The notes beneath the pieces were generated by a model. The model was given only the letters and a program-made list of their open reading frames with translations. It was not told the origin of the DNA and made no database searches. The translations under genes were made by a program, and so were the position numbers. A stretch of 64,000 bases of DNA from Paenibacillus sp. LHD-38 (GTDB lineage Bacteria > Bacillota > Bacilli > Paenibacillales > Paenibacillaceae): NCBI RefSeq assembly GCF_031157315.1, contig NZ_JAVIFU010000016.1:93432-157431 (forward strand), read 5' to 3'. Positions 8,060 through 16,681 of this stretch are shown piece after piece; within the stretch, counting starts at the first letter, position 1; every line of letters starts with the position of its first letter.

Positions 8060-9111
8060 GAATGCTGCAATAATTCTCGCCTTTCTTCAATATACGTATG
8101 AATAAAGGACGGCTCCGACAAAAAGGTATCATAGCTTGCCTTGCGGGTATAATCGCCGCGAATGGCGGGCGACAGCCTTTCATGCATGCTGGAAATAACA
8201 GGTTTCAGCTTTTCCGCAGTAAAAGCGGATTGCAGTAACCTTTTGATGATAGATCTATACTTTCGACGGCAGGCTGGAAAAGTAAAGAGCTTCTTTGTCA
8301 AAGTATTATAGCCTTGCAGCCTAACGAGATCGCTGCCGCATGGCTTACCGTAACAATTTCGCCCCCAGGTTCCCTCGTAATCCCATGGAATAATACGATA
8401 TTTGCCGCTTGCACTATGCTCATACAGGGCGTAGTTTTGATCAAATCCATCATAATTCCCCGTTAATACAGCACCGGCAAGCCATAATAGATATTGAGAA
8501 ACATCAAGTCGCCTGACGGTGTGTACGCCCAGCTTTTTTCCAGACATACGATTCAAATTACGCACGAATGATACAAGCCTGCTCTTGGTCCCCGTTTTTC
8601 CCTTCATCAGTTCGTAGCCATCGAATAGCGAGGTCTTCTTAGCCTTGGAGACAGGGTCAATTAGGCTGAAATCGGCGCTGTCATTGACGGCGTATAGAAG
8701 TGATCGGTATCCAATCCCTCTTTTCTCGAAAAAAAGCTTATCAACCGCTTCAATTTCCAAATACACGCCCTGCGGAATGCCATTTATGATCAGCCAGAAG
8801 TGATTCGTTTGAGGTGAAGGTACTCCTATTTCATTAAAGAAGTAAAAGGAAAGCGCGTTTCGCATCATTGACGGGTCATCGTATTCAGCATTCCAATGCA
8901 GCGTTTTGCCGTTTTTAAGCCGAACTTCGTATGATTTTTTGGAGTAGTTACGCGTATGGCCTCCCCGCAAACCAAATTCCGCTTTATAGGTTTCACCGTC
9001 CGTCTCGAGCTCAGCGGGCTTGAAGGAACGACCCCAGGCGTTGTCCTTAATTTCTTGAAAGTCTGAATCATTTATGCGAATCGTACGCACAGGCAGGTTT
9101 TCAGCAGCCAT
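8041..9111 (-). CDS. cotH: spore coat protein kinase CotH
   Basis: CotH is an atypical protein kinase that phosphorylates spore-coat proteins CotB and CotG in B. subtilis. This copy has 356 residues, as expected. Recognisable parts are the N-terminal strand region with LRGGHTRNYSKKSYEV, the segment LTGNYDGFDQNYALYE and the catalytic-loop-like IIPWDYEGTWGR near residue 245. The start ATG follows GGGAGATGG. Its likely substrates lie next door: the GNxxx-repeat protein on the same strand, and on the other strand a CotB homologue with a lysine/serine repeat. This local kinase-substrate grouping supports the assignment. Confidence 0.9.
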   Translation of the reverse strand: MAAENLPVRTIRINDSDFQEIKDNAWGRSFKPAELETDGETYKAEFGLRGGHTRNYSKKSYEVRLKNGKTLHWNAEYDDPSMMRNALSFYFFNEIGVPSPQTNHFWLIINGIPQGVYLEIEAVDKLFFEKRGIGYRSLLYAVNDSADFSLIDPVSKAKKTSLFDGYELMKGKTGTKSRLVSFVRNLNRMSGKKLGVHTVRRLDVSQYLLWLAGAVLTGNYDGFDQNYALYEHSASGKYRIIPWDYEGTWGRNCYGKPCGSDLVRLQGYNTLTKKLFTFPACRRKYRSIIKRLLQSAFTAEKLKPVISSMHERLSPAIRGDYTRKASYDTFLSEPSFIHTYIEERRELLQHSLREWV

Positions 9112-9130
9112 CTAACCATCTCCCGAGGCA

Positions 9131-9166
9131 AAAGATAAGCCTACCGTTAGACGATAGGCTTTTGAT
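9131..9166 (-). terminator. terminator between the repeat-protein gene and cotH
   Basis: The AGCCTA/TAGGCT stem is extended by AAAAG-type pairs. On the minus strand it is followed by a T-rich stretch, after the stop of the repeat protein and before cotH. Confidence 0.55.
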
Positions 9167-9208
9167 CTTATTACTGTATTCGGCTTATGCCCAGATGGTC
9201 ACAGCTAT

Positions 9209-9526
9209 TTAGGGAAGCTTGATTTCCCATACAAAGCTGGGCTGCTGTTGCTGCTGGTCGGGCGCTTCAAGCAGCAAGTATGATGAATAATCAAATGGAG
9301 TGCTGCCTTCCGATAAGCTGCCGTTCGTTTGATTGCCGCCAGTAAGGTTTCCTCCTGTACGATTGCCGCTAGTAAGATTACCTGCAGAAAGATTACCGCT
9401 AGATACATTCCCTTGTGTGCGATTTCCTTGAGAAACCGTACCTTTCGAACGGCTGCCGCTCTTAAGCTCTTCTACCTTGCTTGCTTTTGCGTTTTGCTTT
9501 TGCTTGCGTTTTTTATTTTGGGCCAA
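9209..9526 (-). CDS. low-complexity GNxxx pentapeptide-repeat protein, probable spore surface protein
   Basis: A 105-residue protein in three parts: a very basic head (MAQNKKRKQKQNAK), about nine tandem five-residue units of the form G-N-(L/R/V/Q)-(T/S)-x at residues 32-73, and an aromatic tail with a polyglutamine run. Each unit offers a Ser or Thr. The TTG start is fixed by AGGAGG eight bases upstream; the nearby ATG is out of frame. I do not recognise the family. The position between cotH and a CotB homologue, together with repeated hydroxyl residues and a basic head, suggests a coat protein and possible CotH substrate, comparable in style to CotG. That is inference only. Confidence 0.65.
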   Translation of the reverse strand: MAQNKKRKQKQNAKASKVEELKSGSRSKGTVSQGNRTQGNVSSGNLSAGNLTSGNRTGGNLTGGNQTNGSLSEGSTPFDYSSYLLLEAPDQQQQQPSFVWEIKLP

Positions 9527-9818
9527 TTCATTTGCCTCCTATTATAGGGATACTTTTGAAGCTACTATAACCTATGTCCAGACCCTACTACTCGTAACGG
9601 GTAGTTGCTCATTCTTTAAGAAATAGATACTAATCTAGTACCACTGCGATAGGGGATACATATAATTATATTACATAACGCTCCTCATGATAGATGTAGT
9701 GAATTAAATATTGGAGGGATGCAGAGCAAAGAGCAGATGATGCTGGTGACACTGTCAACACGTCGGTTTTATGAAAATCTTGAAAACTACTAATGAAATT
9801 ATCGGAGGGATTTTTTTT

Positions 9819-10538
9819 ATGAATTACTGCTGTAACTATCATTATGTTGCTGGTCAATCTGATATGAACAACAACCACAAGAGTCACAAGAGCCACCGAA
9901 GCAACGGTCAAAATGATGATTTTCTTCATAGTTTAGTAGGCAAAAACGTTAAAATCAACCGCGGCGGACCAAGTTCTATTCAAGGCAAGCTTCTTGCCGT
10001 AAAAAGCGATTACCTTGTAGTAAAAACGAGAGAAGGTGTCGTTTATGTCGCAACTAGCCATGTTAAGAGTATCACAGAGACTAACGGCAAAAGCGGGGGC
10101 AACAAAAGCGGCAATAAAAGTGGCAACAAAAGTGGAAACAAAAGCGGAAACAAAAGCGGACGCCGTGACCACGACTTCGTAAAAGCGAGAAACTTCGATG
10201 GTGTCATTCGTTCGTTTAATGAACAATTCGTACAAATTAACTCGGGCGGACCGGAGAAAGTTGAAGGCTTTATTGCGAAAGTAGGAGACGATTTTGTCCT
10301 TCTGGTAGCTGGCAAAGAAGCAATACAAATCCAGAAAGATCATATCAAAACGATTCAAGCAGCTGGCGGTAACCGCTCTGGCGGCAACAAAAACGATAAC
10401 AAAAATGACAACAAAAACGACAACAAAAACGATAACAAAAATAAAACACAAGGCAACCGCAGCGGCGGCAAAAGCCGTGCAACTGCAGCATCCGTTAAAG
10501 CTACCAATCTGACACGTCGTTCGATTAAAAAAGGTTAA
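9819..10538 (+). CDS. cotB: CotB-like spore coat protein with two tandem-repeat linkers
   Basis: A 239-residue protein with two CotB-type domains: FLHSLVGKNVKINRGGP...HVKSITE near 35-90 and FDGVIRSFNEQFVQINSGGP...HIKTIQ near 125-180. The wording is close to B. subtilis CotB (RGGPESKKGKL..., HVKSITE). After domain one is a run of GNKS units, and after domain two a run of NKND units. Such Lys/Ser-rich tracts are where CotH phosphorylates CotB in Bacillus, and cotH is nearby. The N-terminus has a Cys-Cys pair. The start ATG at 9819 follows GGAGGGA; an earlier in-frame ATG lacks a ribosome binding site. Confidence 0.85.
   Translation: MNYCCNYHYVAGQSDMNNNHKSHKSHRSNGQNDDFLHSLVGKNVKINRGGPSSIQGKLLAVKSDYLVVKTREGVVYVATSHVKSITETNGKSGGNKSGNKSGNKSGNKSGNKSGRRDHDFVKARNFDGVIRSFNEQFVQINSGGPEKVEGFIAKVGDDFVLLVAGKEAIQIQKDHIKTIQAAGGNRSGGNKNDNKNDNKNDNKNDNKNKTQGNRSGGKSRATAASVKATNLTRRSIKKG
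10087..10160 (+). repeat. 12-bp tandem repeat encoding GNKS units
   Basis: Six imperfect copies of a 12-bp unit (of the type AAAAGCGGAAAC) lie inside the CotB-like gene and encode Lys-Ser-Gly-Asn. Third-position changes between copies show they are not a very recent slippage product. Confidence 0.85.
10385..10442 (+). repeat. 12-bp tandem repeat encoding NKND units
   Basis: About five copies of a 12-bp unit (AACAAAAACGAT type) lie in the 3' part of the CotB-like gene and encode Asn-Lys-Asn-Asp. Unlike the first repeat it contains no Ser, so it would not be a serine-kinase target. Confidence 0.85.
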
Positions 10539-10545
10539 TAGATTT

Positions 10546-10577
10546 AGCCAGGCGAAGGTCTTGACCTTTGCCTGGCT
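10546..10577 (+). terminator. hairpin after the cotB-like gene
   Basis: A near-perfect 15-bp stem (AGCCAGGCGAAGGTC with GACCTTTGCCTGGCT) has a two-base loop. There is no T-run, so it may only partly terminate or may protect the upstream mRNA. Confidence 0.6.
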
Positions 10578-10611
10578 CTACAACCTAATCGGATGAAAGG
10601 AGGTTGATCGC

Positions 10612-11277
10612 ATGAAAAACCGTCATCCGCTGCTGGACCGGCAGGTCGAATTGGAGATTTCAGGAAAAGTAGCGCCTATACGAGGTAAATTGATCGAATT
10701 TGGTCAAGATATATTAGTGCTCCATAATGGGACGCAATTTTTATATATACCGCTCATTCATCTACAGCAGCTCCGTGTTTCCACACGAGAAGAAGAAAAG
10801 TACGATGCTCCGGAAATGCCCTTTGAACCCTATAACGATCCTGTCTCCTACCGCAAAATATTAATGAATGCCAAAGGCATGTTCTCTGAAATTTATATTA
10901 CGGGAAATCAATCGATCCATGGCTATCTAACTACGGTAATGAATGATTTTTTTGTTTTCTATTCCCCCGTCTATCATACGGTTATTGTTTCGCTGCATCA
11001 TATGAAATATTTGATTCCTTATCATCCGAACCTAACACCATACACCTTAACACCAGAGCAATTTCCTCTAAGACCTTCCCCGCTTACACTGGCTAGAACC
11101 TTCGATCAACAACTGCGCAAACTAATTGGTGAATTTGTCGTGCTTGATTTAGGCGAAAATTCGAATAAAATCGGTGTTCTGAAAAGCGTGGATCAAAATA
11201 TGATCGAGCTTGCTAACGCCAGCGGAAATGCCGTTTTCTTGCATTTTGACCATGTGAAGACGGTTCATATCCCTTAA
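10612..11277 (+). CDS. CotB-related spore coat protein without repeat tail
   Basis: A 221-residue protein built from three CotB-type modules: residues about 5-58 (VELEISGKVAPIRGKLIEFGQDILVLHN), 75-135 (MFSEIYITGNQSIHGYLTTVMNDFFVFYS) and 165-221 (IGEFVVLDLGENSNKIGVLKSVDQ). It ends just after the last module, with no basic or serine-rich tail. It has a strong ribosome binding site (AAAGGAGG) and lies 74 bases after the first CotB-like gene, so the two probably form a coat pair in which only the upstream member carries the repeat tract. This is a divergent relative, so the family call is less certain than for the neighbour. Confidence 0.7.
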   Translation: MKNRHPLLDRQVELEISGKVAPIRGKLIEFGQDILVLHNGTQFLYIPLIHLQQLRVSTREEEKYDAPEMPFEPYNDPVSYRKILMNAKGMFSEIYITGNQSIHGYLTTVMNDFFVFYSPVYHTVIVSLHHMKYLIPYHPNLTPYTLTPEQFPLRPSPLTLARTFDQQLRKLIGEFVVLDLGENSNKIGVLKSVDQNMIELANASGNAVFLHFDHVKTVHIP

Positions 11278-11285
11278 TCAGAGAT

Positions 11286-11328
11286 AAATATGCTCATCGC
11301 CCCTTACCGGCGTGAGCATATTTTTTTA
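11286..11328 (+). terminator. rho-independent terminator
   Basis: An 11-bp stem (AAATATGCTCA/TGAGCATATTT) with an inner GC-rich loop is followed by TTTTT, after the second CotB-like gene. Confidence 0.85.
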
Positions 11329-11393
11329 TTTAAATTAAGATGCATTTTGATGCGCGTAACGGGAAACATTATTTTGTAAGGAAGTGATTGGTA

Positions 11394-12521
11394 ATGAAAA
11401 TAAAGCCATTCGGTATATTACCCACGATGTTTATGATGATTTTGTCAGTGGGTCTCGTCAACCATGTGCTCGTTGTCCCTTTGCTGCTGGATGCCGCGAG
11501 AAGAGACGCATGGATTTCTGTGCTTGCAGAGCTTGTGATTATACTGCCTTGGGCCGTGTTTCCGATATACGGGATCTTAAAGCGAATGGACGGGAAACCC
11601 GTCGACAAATGGCTTTATGGCTATTTTCCTCGCTTGCTGGCCTTACTCATATTAGGGATATTATTATTTGTTCAATTATGCACAGCACTTGAGACGCTTA
11701 TTATGACGGCCTCTTGGACCGCAACCACTTATTTGCCGAATACCCCCTCGATTGTGGTCTGCGCGGTATTCCTTGGATTATGCTTATTTGCTTCGATCTC
11801 AGGGCTTCGGACGATTGCCTACGTTAGCTGCATTTTATTGCCGTTTGTCGTACTGCTCGGCGATTTTGTCATGTCCGCAAATATGCCTCATAAGGATTAT
11901 CATTACTTATTGCCAATGCTTGAGAATGGGTTGAATCCCGTCTTGAAAGGTATTTTGTTTACGCTAACCTCCTCTTGCGAGCTGTTTGGACTCCTGTTCA
12001 TCCAGCATCATATGAAAGGGAAGTTCAAACGGTGGCATTTTATAATTCTCGTCATGTTTTTGGCATTGTTGACTCTTGGACCCGTAATGGGGGCTATCTC
12101 GGAATTTGGTCCCGCGGAAGCCGAGAAGATGCGTTATCCGGCTTTCTTGCAATGGCGGCTGGTCTCGATTGGCAAATACTTCGAGCATGTTGATTTTTTT
12201 GCGATTTTTCAATGGATGTCCGGGGCGCTTGTCCGATTAGCTGTTTCGATTCATATCTTGTCTGAGTTTGGACCTATGCGGCGTTTGAAAAGAAAATGGA
12301 TTTCACCGACCGCCATCGGTTTGTTCATATTAATTGTCTCGAGCTTCGGCATTAACCATATGCTTCAATTCAAACATCTTTTGGCCATTTATTTTCAATA
12401 CGTTGGGCTAATTATTTTTGCGGTAATCAGCATCCTTTGGCTAATATCCTCGTTTAAGAGGGAAAAAGACAAAAACAAGCGTATTGTCATAAGCGGCTCC
12501 GAGGAGGCAGAGCAGTCATGA
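11394..12521 (+). CDS. gerAB: GerAB-type spore germination permease
   Basis: The B subunit of a GerA-type germinant receptor in the spore inner membrane, related to amino-acid permeases and thought to bind the germinant. It has 375 residues and about ten hydrophobic helices, beginning MKIKPFGILPTMFMM. The ATG at 11394 was taken because it follows AAGGAAGTG at a proper distance. It is first of a three-gene operon and overlaps the next gene by four bases (ATGA). The order here is B-A-C rather than the A-B-C of B. subtilis gerA. The germinant cannot be predicted from sequence. Confidence 0.88.
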   Translation: MKIKPFGILPTMFMMILSVGLVNHVLVVPLLLDAARRDAWISVLAELVIILPWAVFPIYGILKRMDGKPVDKWLYGYFPRLLALLILGILLFVQLCTALETLIMTASWTATTYLPNTPSIVVCAVFLGLCLFASISGLRTIAYVSCILLPFVVLLGDFVMSANMPHKDYHYLLPMLENGLNPVLKGILFTLTSSCELFGLLFIQHHMKGKFKRWHFIILVMFLALLTLGPVMGAISEFGPAEAEKMRYPAFLQWRLVSIGKYFEHVDFFAIFQWMSGALVRLAVSIHILSEFGPMRRLKRKWISPTAIGLFILIVSSFGINHMLQFKHLLAIYFQYVGLIIFAVISILWLISSFKREKDKNKRIVISGSEEAEQS

Positions 12522-13981
12522 ACCACGAAGACCGATACGAAGGTCATGAACAACAAGGCAGCAGCGACATGACGTTACAGCAATTCAGATCCAATCTGAA
12601 GGGCTGCCATGACGTGATTGAATATGAGCTCACCTTAGACGTACACGGGCCTTTAAAGGTCATCTTGTTTTATTGCGAAGGATTAATCGATAATCAACAA
12701 ATGCAATTAGGCCTGCTTCCGCAGTTGGAAAAATGGGCAGAGCAGCTTAGAGCAATTCCAAAAGTGGACGAGACTGATATCCATAGGCCCAGCATGTTAT
12801 TCAGCAGGATAAAACATGGGCCGAATGGAAGCAATTTGTACGCGCGGCTTTTTGCGGGCAGCGTTATTTTGTCGTTTGAAAATCTGGTTGGGTTATATGA
12901 GTTCGATATTGCGGATCAACCTGGCAGAAGCCCAGAGGAATCAACGATGGAGGTATCGGTAAGAGGGCCTCGCGACGGCTTTGTCGAGCAGCTGGCGACG
13001 AATGTCGCCTTAGTTCGCAAGCGGCTTCGAACGCCGGATATGCATGTGGAATATAATCGTATCGGAAGAGAGTCTTTAACGGAAATCGCTTTGATCTATA
13101 TGGAGGGCATTGCTGATGTTGAGCTTGTAAATGAAGCGAGAAGAAGGCTGAGCCGAATCGATATCCCTTCAATGAACGGGGGAAGCCAGCTGGAGGAGCT
13201 GTTGTCGGATCGCCGTTTATCCTTATTTCCGCTTATCGAATATGTAGGACGCCCCGACTATGTCGTTCAGTCCCTGATGCAGGGCAAGGTAGCCATCTTA
13301 ATGGATGGCTCGCCGTCGGCCCTTATTGCGCCAGGAACTTTACTGCTGCTTATTAAATCGCCGGAGGATGCGCATTTACCGTATTATTACGTATCACTGG
13401 AGAGGCTGCTTAGAGTTGTCGGACTCGTTCTGTCTATGTGCCTGCCAGGTTTTTGGATTGCGCTGTCGGCATTCAATACCGATCAAATTCCGTTTTCGCT
13501 GCTCGCGACGATAACCATTTCTAGAATCGGCTTACCGCTGTCCTCGACGATGGAAATGTTCATGATGCTCACTATGTTTGAGCTTTTCCGCGAGGCGGGG
13601 GTCAGGCTGCCGAGAGCGGTTGGACAAACGGTTTCGGTCGTTGGCGGATTAATTGTCGGGGACGCAGCGATTCGTGCGGGAATGACTTCCCCGACCATGC
13701 TCGTCATGGCCGCGGTTACCGCAGTGTCAACGTTTACGCTCGTCAATCAGTCTTTAAGCGGATCGGTGAGCATTATTCGTTATCTGATTCTTATTTGTTC
13801 ATCGGTGCTTGGGATTTTTGGTTTCTTTGTGGGAACCTTCGCGGTCATAATTTACTTATGCACGCTGGAATCGTTTGGACGCTCCTATCTAGAGCCGCTT
13901 GCGCCGCTGCGCTTCAAGCAATTGATTCCTGCGCTGTTGCAAATGCCCTGGAAGCTTCGAAGCGGAAGGAGGGATAAGTAA
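12518..13981 (+). CDS. gerAA: GerAA-type spore germination protein
   Basis: The A subunit of a GerA-type receptor: a large soluble N-terminal region (about residues 1-285) followed by a membrane domain of about five helices near 290-465. The segment GSPSALIAPGTLLLLIKSPEDAHLPYYY at the domain boundary and the pocket FSLLATITISRIGLPLSSTMEMFMM are characteristic. It has 487 residues, as expected. The start overlaps the stop of the B gene and its own stop overlaps the next start (TAATG), so the three subunits should be translationally coupled. Expression in the forespore is expected from the family; no sporulation promoter could be fixed here. Confidence 0.9.
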   Translation: MNHEDRYEGHEQQGSSDMTLQQFRSNLKGCHDVIEYELTLDVHGPLKVILFYCEGLIDNQQMQLGLLPQLEKWAEQLRAIPKVDETDIHRPSMLFSRIKHGPNGSNLYARLFAGSVILSFENLVGLYEFDIADQPGRSPEESTMEVSVRGPRDGFVEQLATNVALVRKRLRTPDMHVEYNRIGRESLTEIALIYMEGIADVELVNEARRRLSRIDIPSMNGGSQLEELLSDRRLSLFPLIEYVGRPDYVVQSLMQGKVAILMDGSPSALIAPGTLLLLIKSPEDAHLPYYYVSLERLLRVVGLVLSMCLPGFWIALSAFNTDQIPFSLLATITISRIGLPLSSTMEMFMMLTMFELFREAGVRLPRAVGQTVSVVGGLIVGDAAIRAGMTSPTMLVMAAVTAVSTFTLVNQSLSGSVSIIRYLILICSSVLGIFGFFVGTFAVIIYLCTLESFGRSYLEPLAPLRFKQLIPALLQMPWKLRSGRRDK

Positions 13982-15153
13982 TGGCTTCTGCATGGCTGGC
14001 TAAGCGGCGCAATTTTGTTTGGAAAAGGGCGGCGTTGATCGGGTTGATGTTCAGCTCTTTGCTGCTTGAGGGATGCTGGGATGAAATCAATTTAGAGGAT
14101 GTGAGCTATATTTCATCCCTTGGCATTGATTACTCGGAAGGCCATTACATCGTTTATGCCCAAATGATCAAATTCGGACTCATCGCAAAAACGGAAACTG
14201 TGCAGCCTGATCCGAGTCCGGTGTGGATCGGTAAAGGCGAAGGCGATTCCATTCTGCTTGCGCTGAATGATTTAACCCAGGCAGGACAAGCCATACTTAG
14301 CTTGGAGCATTTGAAAACCGTTGTCGTGCAGGAGAGAGCCATGTTTAAAATGCGGGACATTATGGACGGGCTTAACCGTCAGCGGGCGTCGCGGTATACT
14401 TCATTGATGTTCGGAACAAGAGGAACAATCGAAAATATTTTTACAACCGATACTTTTTTTGATCAATCACCTCTCAACAGCATTATGTATTCGCCATTTT
14501 CGCTTAACAGTCAAAGAAGTTTTATTCGTCCCTACGCGATGCAGCTCGCCGTGCAGACATTGAAGGAGCCGGCCATGACGACGACCTTACCCGCACTGAC
14601 TGCAAATAAGGATTATTGGAAAAGAAAGAAGCAGCCGCTCAATATTCAACTATATGATGGCATTTTTGTGTATAGAGAGCTTGATTATCTCGGTTTTATG
14701 ACGGAATCAGACGCTTCGGGCTTGCGATGGGTCAATCCCGTGTTCCATCATTACTTATTTGAAGCGATCGGCAAGGAAGGCAGGGCGAGTGTGGCGGTCG
14801 ATTCTTCCAAGAGCAAGGTTAAGGCAAGCATCAAAGACGGAGAGGTCGATTTTTCACTGCAGGTCAGTATGAAAGGCCAGGTTGATGAAATGCGCGGCAC
14901 TTTGAGTGAGGCCGAGCTGGTCGCATCGATGGAAGACCGGGTTAAACAGCAGATCGAGGAAACCTATCGCAAGGGCCAAGCCAAAGGAATGGATTTATTC
15001 CAGCTGGAGCATCATCTGTACCGCTATCACCTAGCGTACTGGAAGCAAAACTGCAAGGGAGAGGACTGGAAACCAAAGCCTAATCAGCTGAAAATCCAGG
15101 TCAAATTTAATTTGATCCATTCCGGCAATTTTGAACTCGGTGAAGGTACATAA
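13981..15153 (+). CDS. gerAC: GerAC-type spore germination lipoprotein
   Basis: The C subunit (Ger(x)C family), a lipoprotein of the receptor complex exposed on the outer side of the inner spore membrane. It has 390 residues. A hydrophobic signal segment ends in LLLEGCWDEINLEDV, with the lipobox cysteine followed by the conserved Trp-Asp-Glu/Asn pattern. The C-terminal domain near 255-385 includes a long helix (MEDRVKQQIEETYRKGQAKGMDLFQL) typical of the family. It closes the operon. The overlap with the upstream stop fixes the start. Confidence 0.9.
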   Translation: MASAWLAKRRNFVWKRAALIGLMFSSLLLEGCWDEINLEDVSYISSLGIDYSEGHYIVYAQMIKFGLIAKTETVQPDPSPVWIGKGEGDSILLALNDLTQAGQAILSLEHLKTVVVQERAMFKMRDIMDGLNRQRASRYTSLMFGTRGTIENIFTTDTFFDQSPLNSIMYSPFSLNSQRSFIRPYAMQLAVQTLKEPAMTTTLPALTANKDYWKRKKQPLNIQLYDGIFVYRELDYLGFMTESDASGLRWVNPVFHHYLFEAIGKEGRASVAVDSSKSKVKASIKDGEVDFSLQVSMKGQVDEMRGTLSEAELVASMEDRVKQQIEETYRKGQAKGMDLFQLEHHLYRYHLAYWKQNCKGEDWKPKPNQLKIQVKFNLIHSGNFELGEGT

Positions 15154-15245
15154 ATAAAGGAAATATAGCTCATAATACGTTTGGCACGAAAAAAATGGAT
15201 TAGCATGCGAATAGCAAGCCAGTACCGAAATAAGGAGGATGACTT

Positions 15246-15470
15246 ATGATTCAGCCAATGACAGCGAAAGAGCTGGAGTACATTGCAGACTCTATGTCCA
15301 ACGAGGACTTGTTAATTAAGCAATGTGCAGCATTAGTAGCAACAGGCACTACTCCGGCTCTAACCAATTTATGCTCGCAAATGATACAAACGCATCAACA
15401 GCATTATGATTCTTTGCTGCATGCGATATCGCATCACCAGCAGATGGCTCCAACGCAGCCGCAGCAATAA
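15246..15470 (+). CDS. small spore coat protein, CotF-associated
   Basis: A 74-residue helical protein (TAKELEYIADSMSNEDLLIKQCAALVA...) with a Gln/His/Pro-rich tail. It resembles the short coat proteins that sit before CotF-family genes in Paenibacillus and Bacillus, with the pattern of two helices around a central Cys. The ribosome binding site AAGGAGG is strong. A 34-bp gap separates it from the CotF-family gene, indicating an operon. It acts as a structural coat component if the family assignment holds. Confidence 0.65.
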   Translation: MIQPMTAKELEYIADSMSNEDLLIKQCAALVATGTTPALTNLCSQMIQTHQQHYDSLLHAISHHQQMAPTQPQQ

Positions 15471-15504
15471 GGATATCCAACTAACGCTTAGGAGGTAACA
15501 CGCT

Positions 15505-15906
15505 ATGTATCAGCAGCAACAAATGCAATCGATTTTGTCGGAAGAGGATTTGGCGAGCTCGATCCTGGCTGATTTAAAAAGAGTTGTTCGTGAATACGTC
15601 ACGGCCGCAACGGAGTCAACCTGTCCGGATATTCGCCAGCTCTTCACGAAACTAACAGACAGCACTTTGGCGCTTCAGGGGCAGTTGTTCCAAGCGATGC
15701 AGCAAGCGAATATGTATAATGTTTCATCGCCGGCGCTCCGTCAAGAGCTTGATAAGCAAGCGAAGGAATATCAGCAAACAAAGCAAAAAACGAATCAGTT
15801 TTTGCAGCAAACGCTTGGCGGGCAGCAGCAGAGACAAACCATGTATACGCCGAATATGCATCAGCAGTCCGGCCAGCAGCAAAACGGTCAACCGTATTAC
15901 ATGTAA
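15505..15906 (+). CDS. CotF family spore coat protein
   Basis: A 133-residue protein with a CotF-like helical domain at about 8-105 (SEEDLASSILADLKRVVREYVTAATES...) and a Gln/Met/Tyr-rich tail ending in PYYM. Both ends are glutamine-rich, a common trait of coat proteins that are cross-linked or insoluble. It lies directly after the small coat protein gene, with its own ribosome binding site (TAGGAGG), and is followed by a strong terminator. Confidence 0.75.
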   Translation: MYQQQQMQSILSEEDLASSILADLKRVVREYVTAATESTCPDIRQLFTKLTDSTLALQGQLFQAMQQANMYNVSSPALRQELDKQAKEYQQTKQKTNQFLQQTLGGQQQRQTMYTPNMHQQSGQQQNGQPYYM

Positions 15907-15932
15907 AGACCCCTTTGGGGTCTTTTTTATTT
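15905..15932 (+). terminator. rho-independent terminator after the coat pair
   Basis: The compact stem AAGACCCC/GGGGTCTT with a TTT loop is followed by TTTTTATTT. Confidence 0.9.
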
Positions 15933-16174
15933 AAATCTTATATTTCACCGAGAAACGAGATTTTGCCGCCAAGGACGGTGTCAGCCGTTTACGCTTGTTC
16001 TTTTACATAGCAAGAACGGCAAGTTAACGATCAATAAGGCAAGTTTATTTACCCTTGCTTGGGGGTCGGAAGCAGCTTTAATATAGGCTTCAGCCTTAGG
16101 CATTGATTGCACGGGATTCAAAAACGTTGTAAAATATTCTTTATAATCGCAGTCGTACTGGAAGGAGTTATACA

Positions 16175-16666
16175 ATGACCGAATTACAGTTGAAAGTGCT
16201 TGAACTGCTGAAGGAAGACGCGCGAAGGGATGCAGAGTTGATCGCAACCATGCTGGCCGTACCGACTGAGGAAGTGAAGCAAGCGATCGCCGAGCTTGAG
16301 AATGACCATATCATCGTGAAATACGCAACAGTTGTGAACTGGAGCAAGATCGATGACCAAAAGGTAACAGCACTAATCGAGGTACAAATTACACCAGAAC
16401 GCGGTCGCGGATTCGAAGGAATCGCCGAGCGCATTTATTTATATCCGGAGGTAAAATCGGTTTACTTGATGTCCGGTGCCTACGATTTGTTAGTTGAGGT
16501 TGAGGGGAAAAACTTAAAAGAGGTCGCCTCTTTTGTATCGAATAAATTATCGCCGATCGATGCGGTATTATCGACCAAAACATTTTTTATATTGAAAAAA
16601 TACAAACAAGACGGCATTATCTTCGAGGAGCATGAAGGTGATCATCGGTTGATGGTTTCGCCGTAA
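16175..16666 (+). CDS. Lrp/AsnC family transcriptional regulator, AlaR-like
   Basis: A 163-residue feast/famine regulator: an N-terminal winged helix-turn-helix at about 1-60 (LELLKEDARRDAELIATMLAVPTEEVKQAIAEL) and a C-terminal ligand-binding RAM domain at about 65-150 with the core pattern VYLMSGAYDLLVEVEG. It binds an amino acid and DNA as a multimer. It precedes an aminotransferase gene by a few bases, the same pairing as B. subtilis alaR-alaT, so control of that aminotransferase in response to alanine is likely by analogy. The start ATG follows AAGGAG. Confidence 0.88.
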   Translation: MTELQLKVLELLKEDARRDAELIATMLAVPTEEVKQAIAELENDHIIVKYATVVNWSKIDDQKVTALIEVQITPERGRGFEGIAERIYLYPEVKSVYLMSGAYDLLVEVEGKNLKEVASFVSNKLSPIDAVLSTKTFFILKKYKQDGIIFEEHEGDHRLMVSP

Positions 16667-16681
16667 AAAAGGGTGATGGCA

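Noticed and set aside
10087..10442. Short regular repeats considered as a CRISPR array
   Set aside because: Units are 12 bp, contiguous, in frame and without spacers. They are coding tandem repeats; no CRISPR or cas genes were seen anywhere.
9933..10451. Minus-strand 172-codon frame with FVVIF repeats
   Set aside because: It is the mirror of the repeat tracts in the CotB-like gene. The apparent hydrophobic repeats come from AAC/AAA-rich repeats read backwards.
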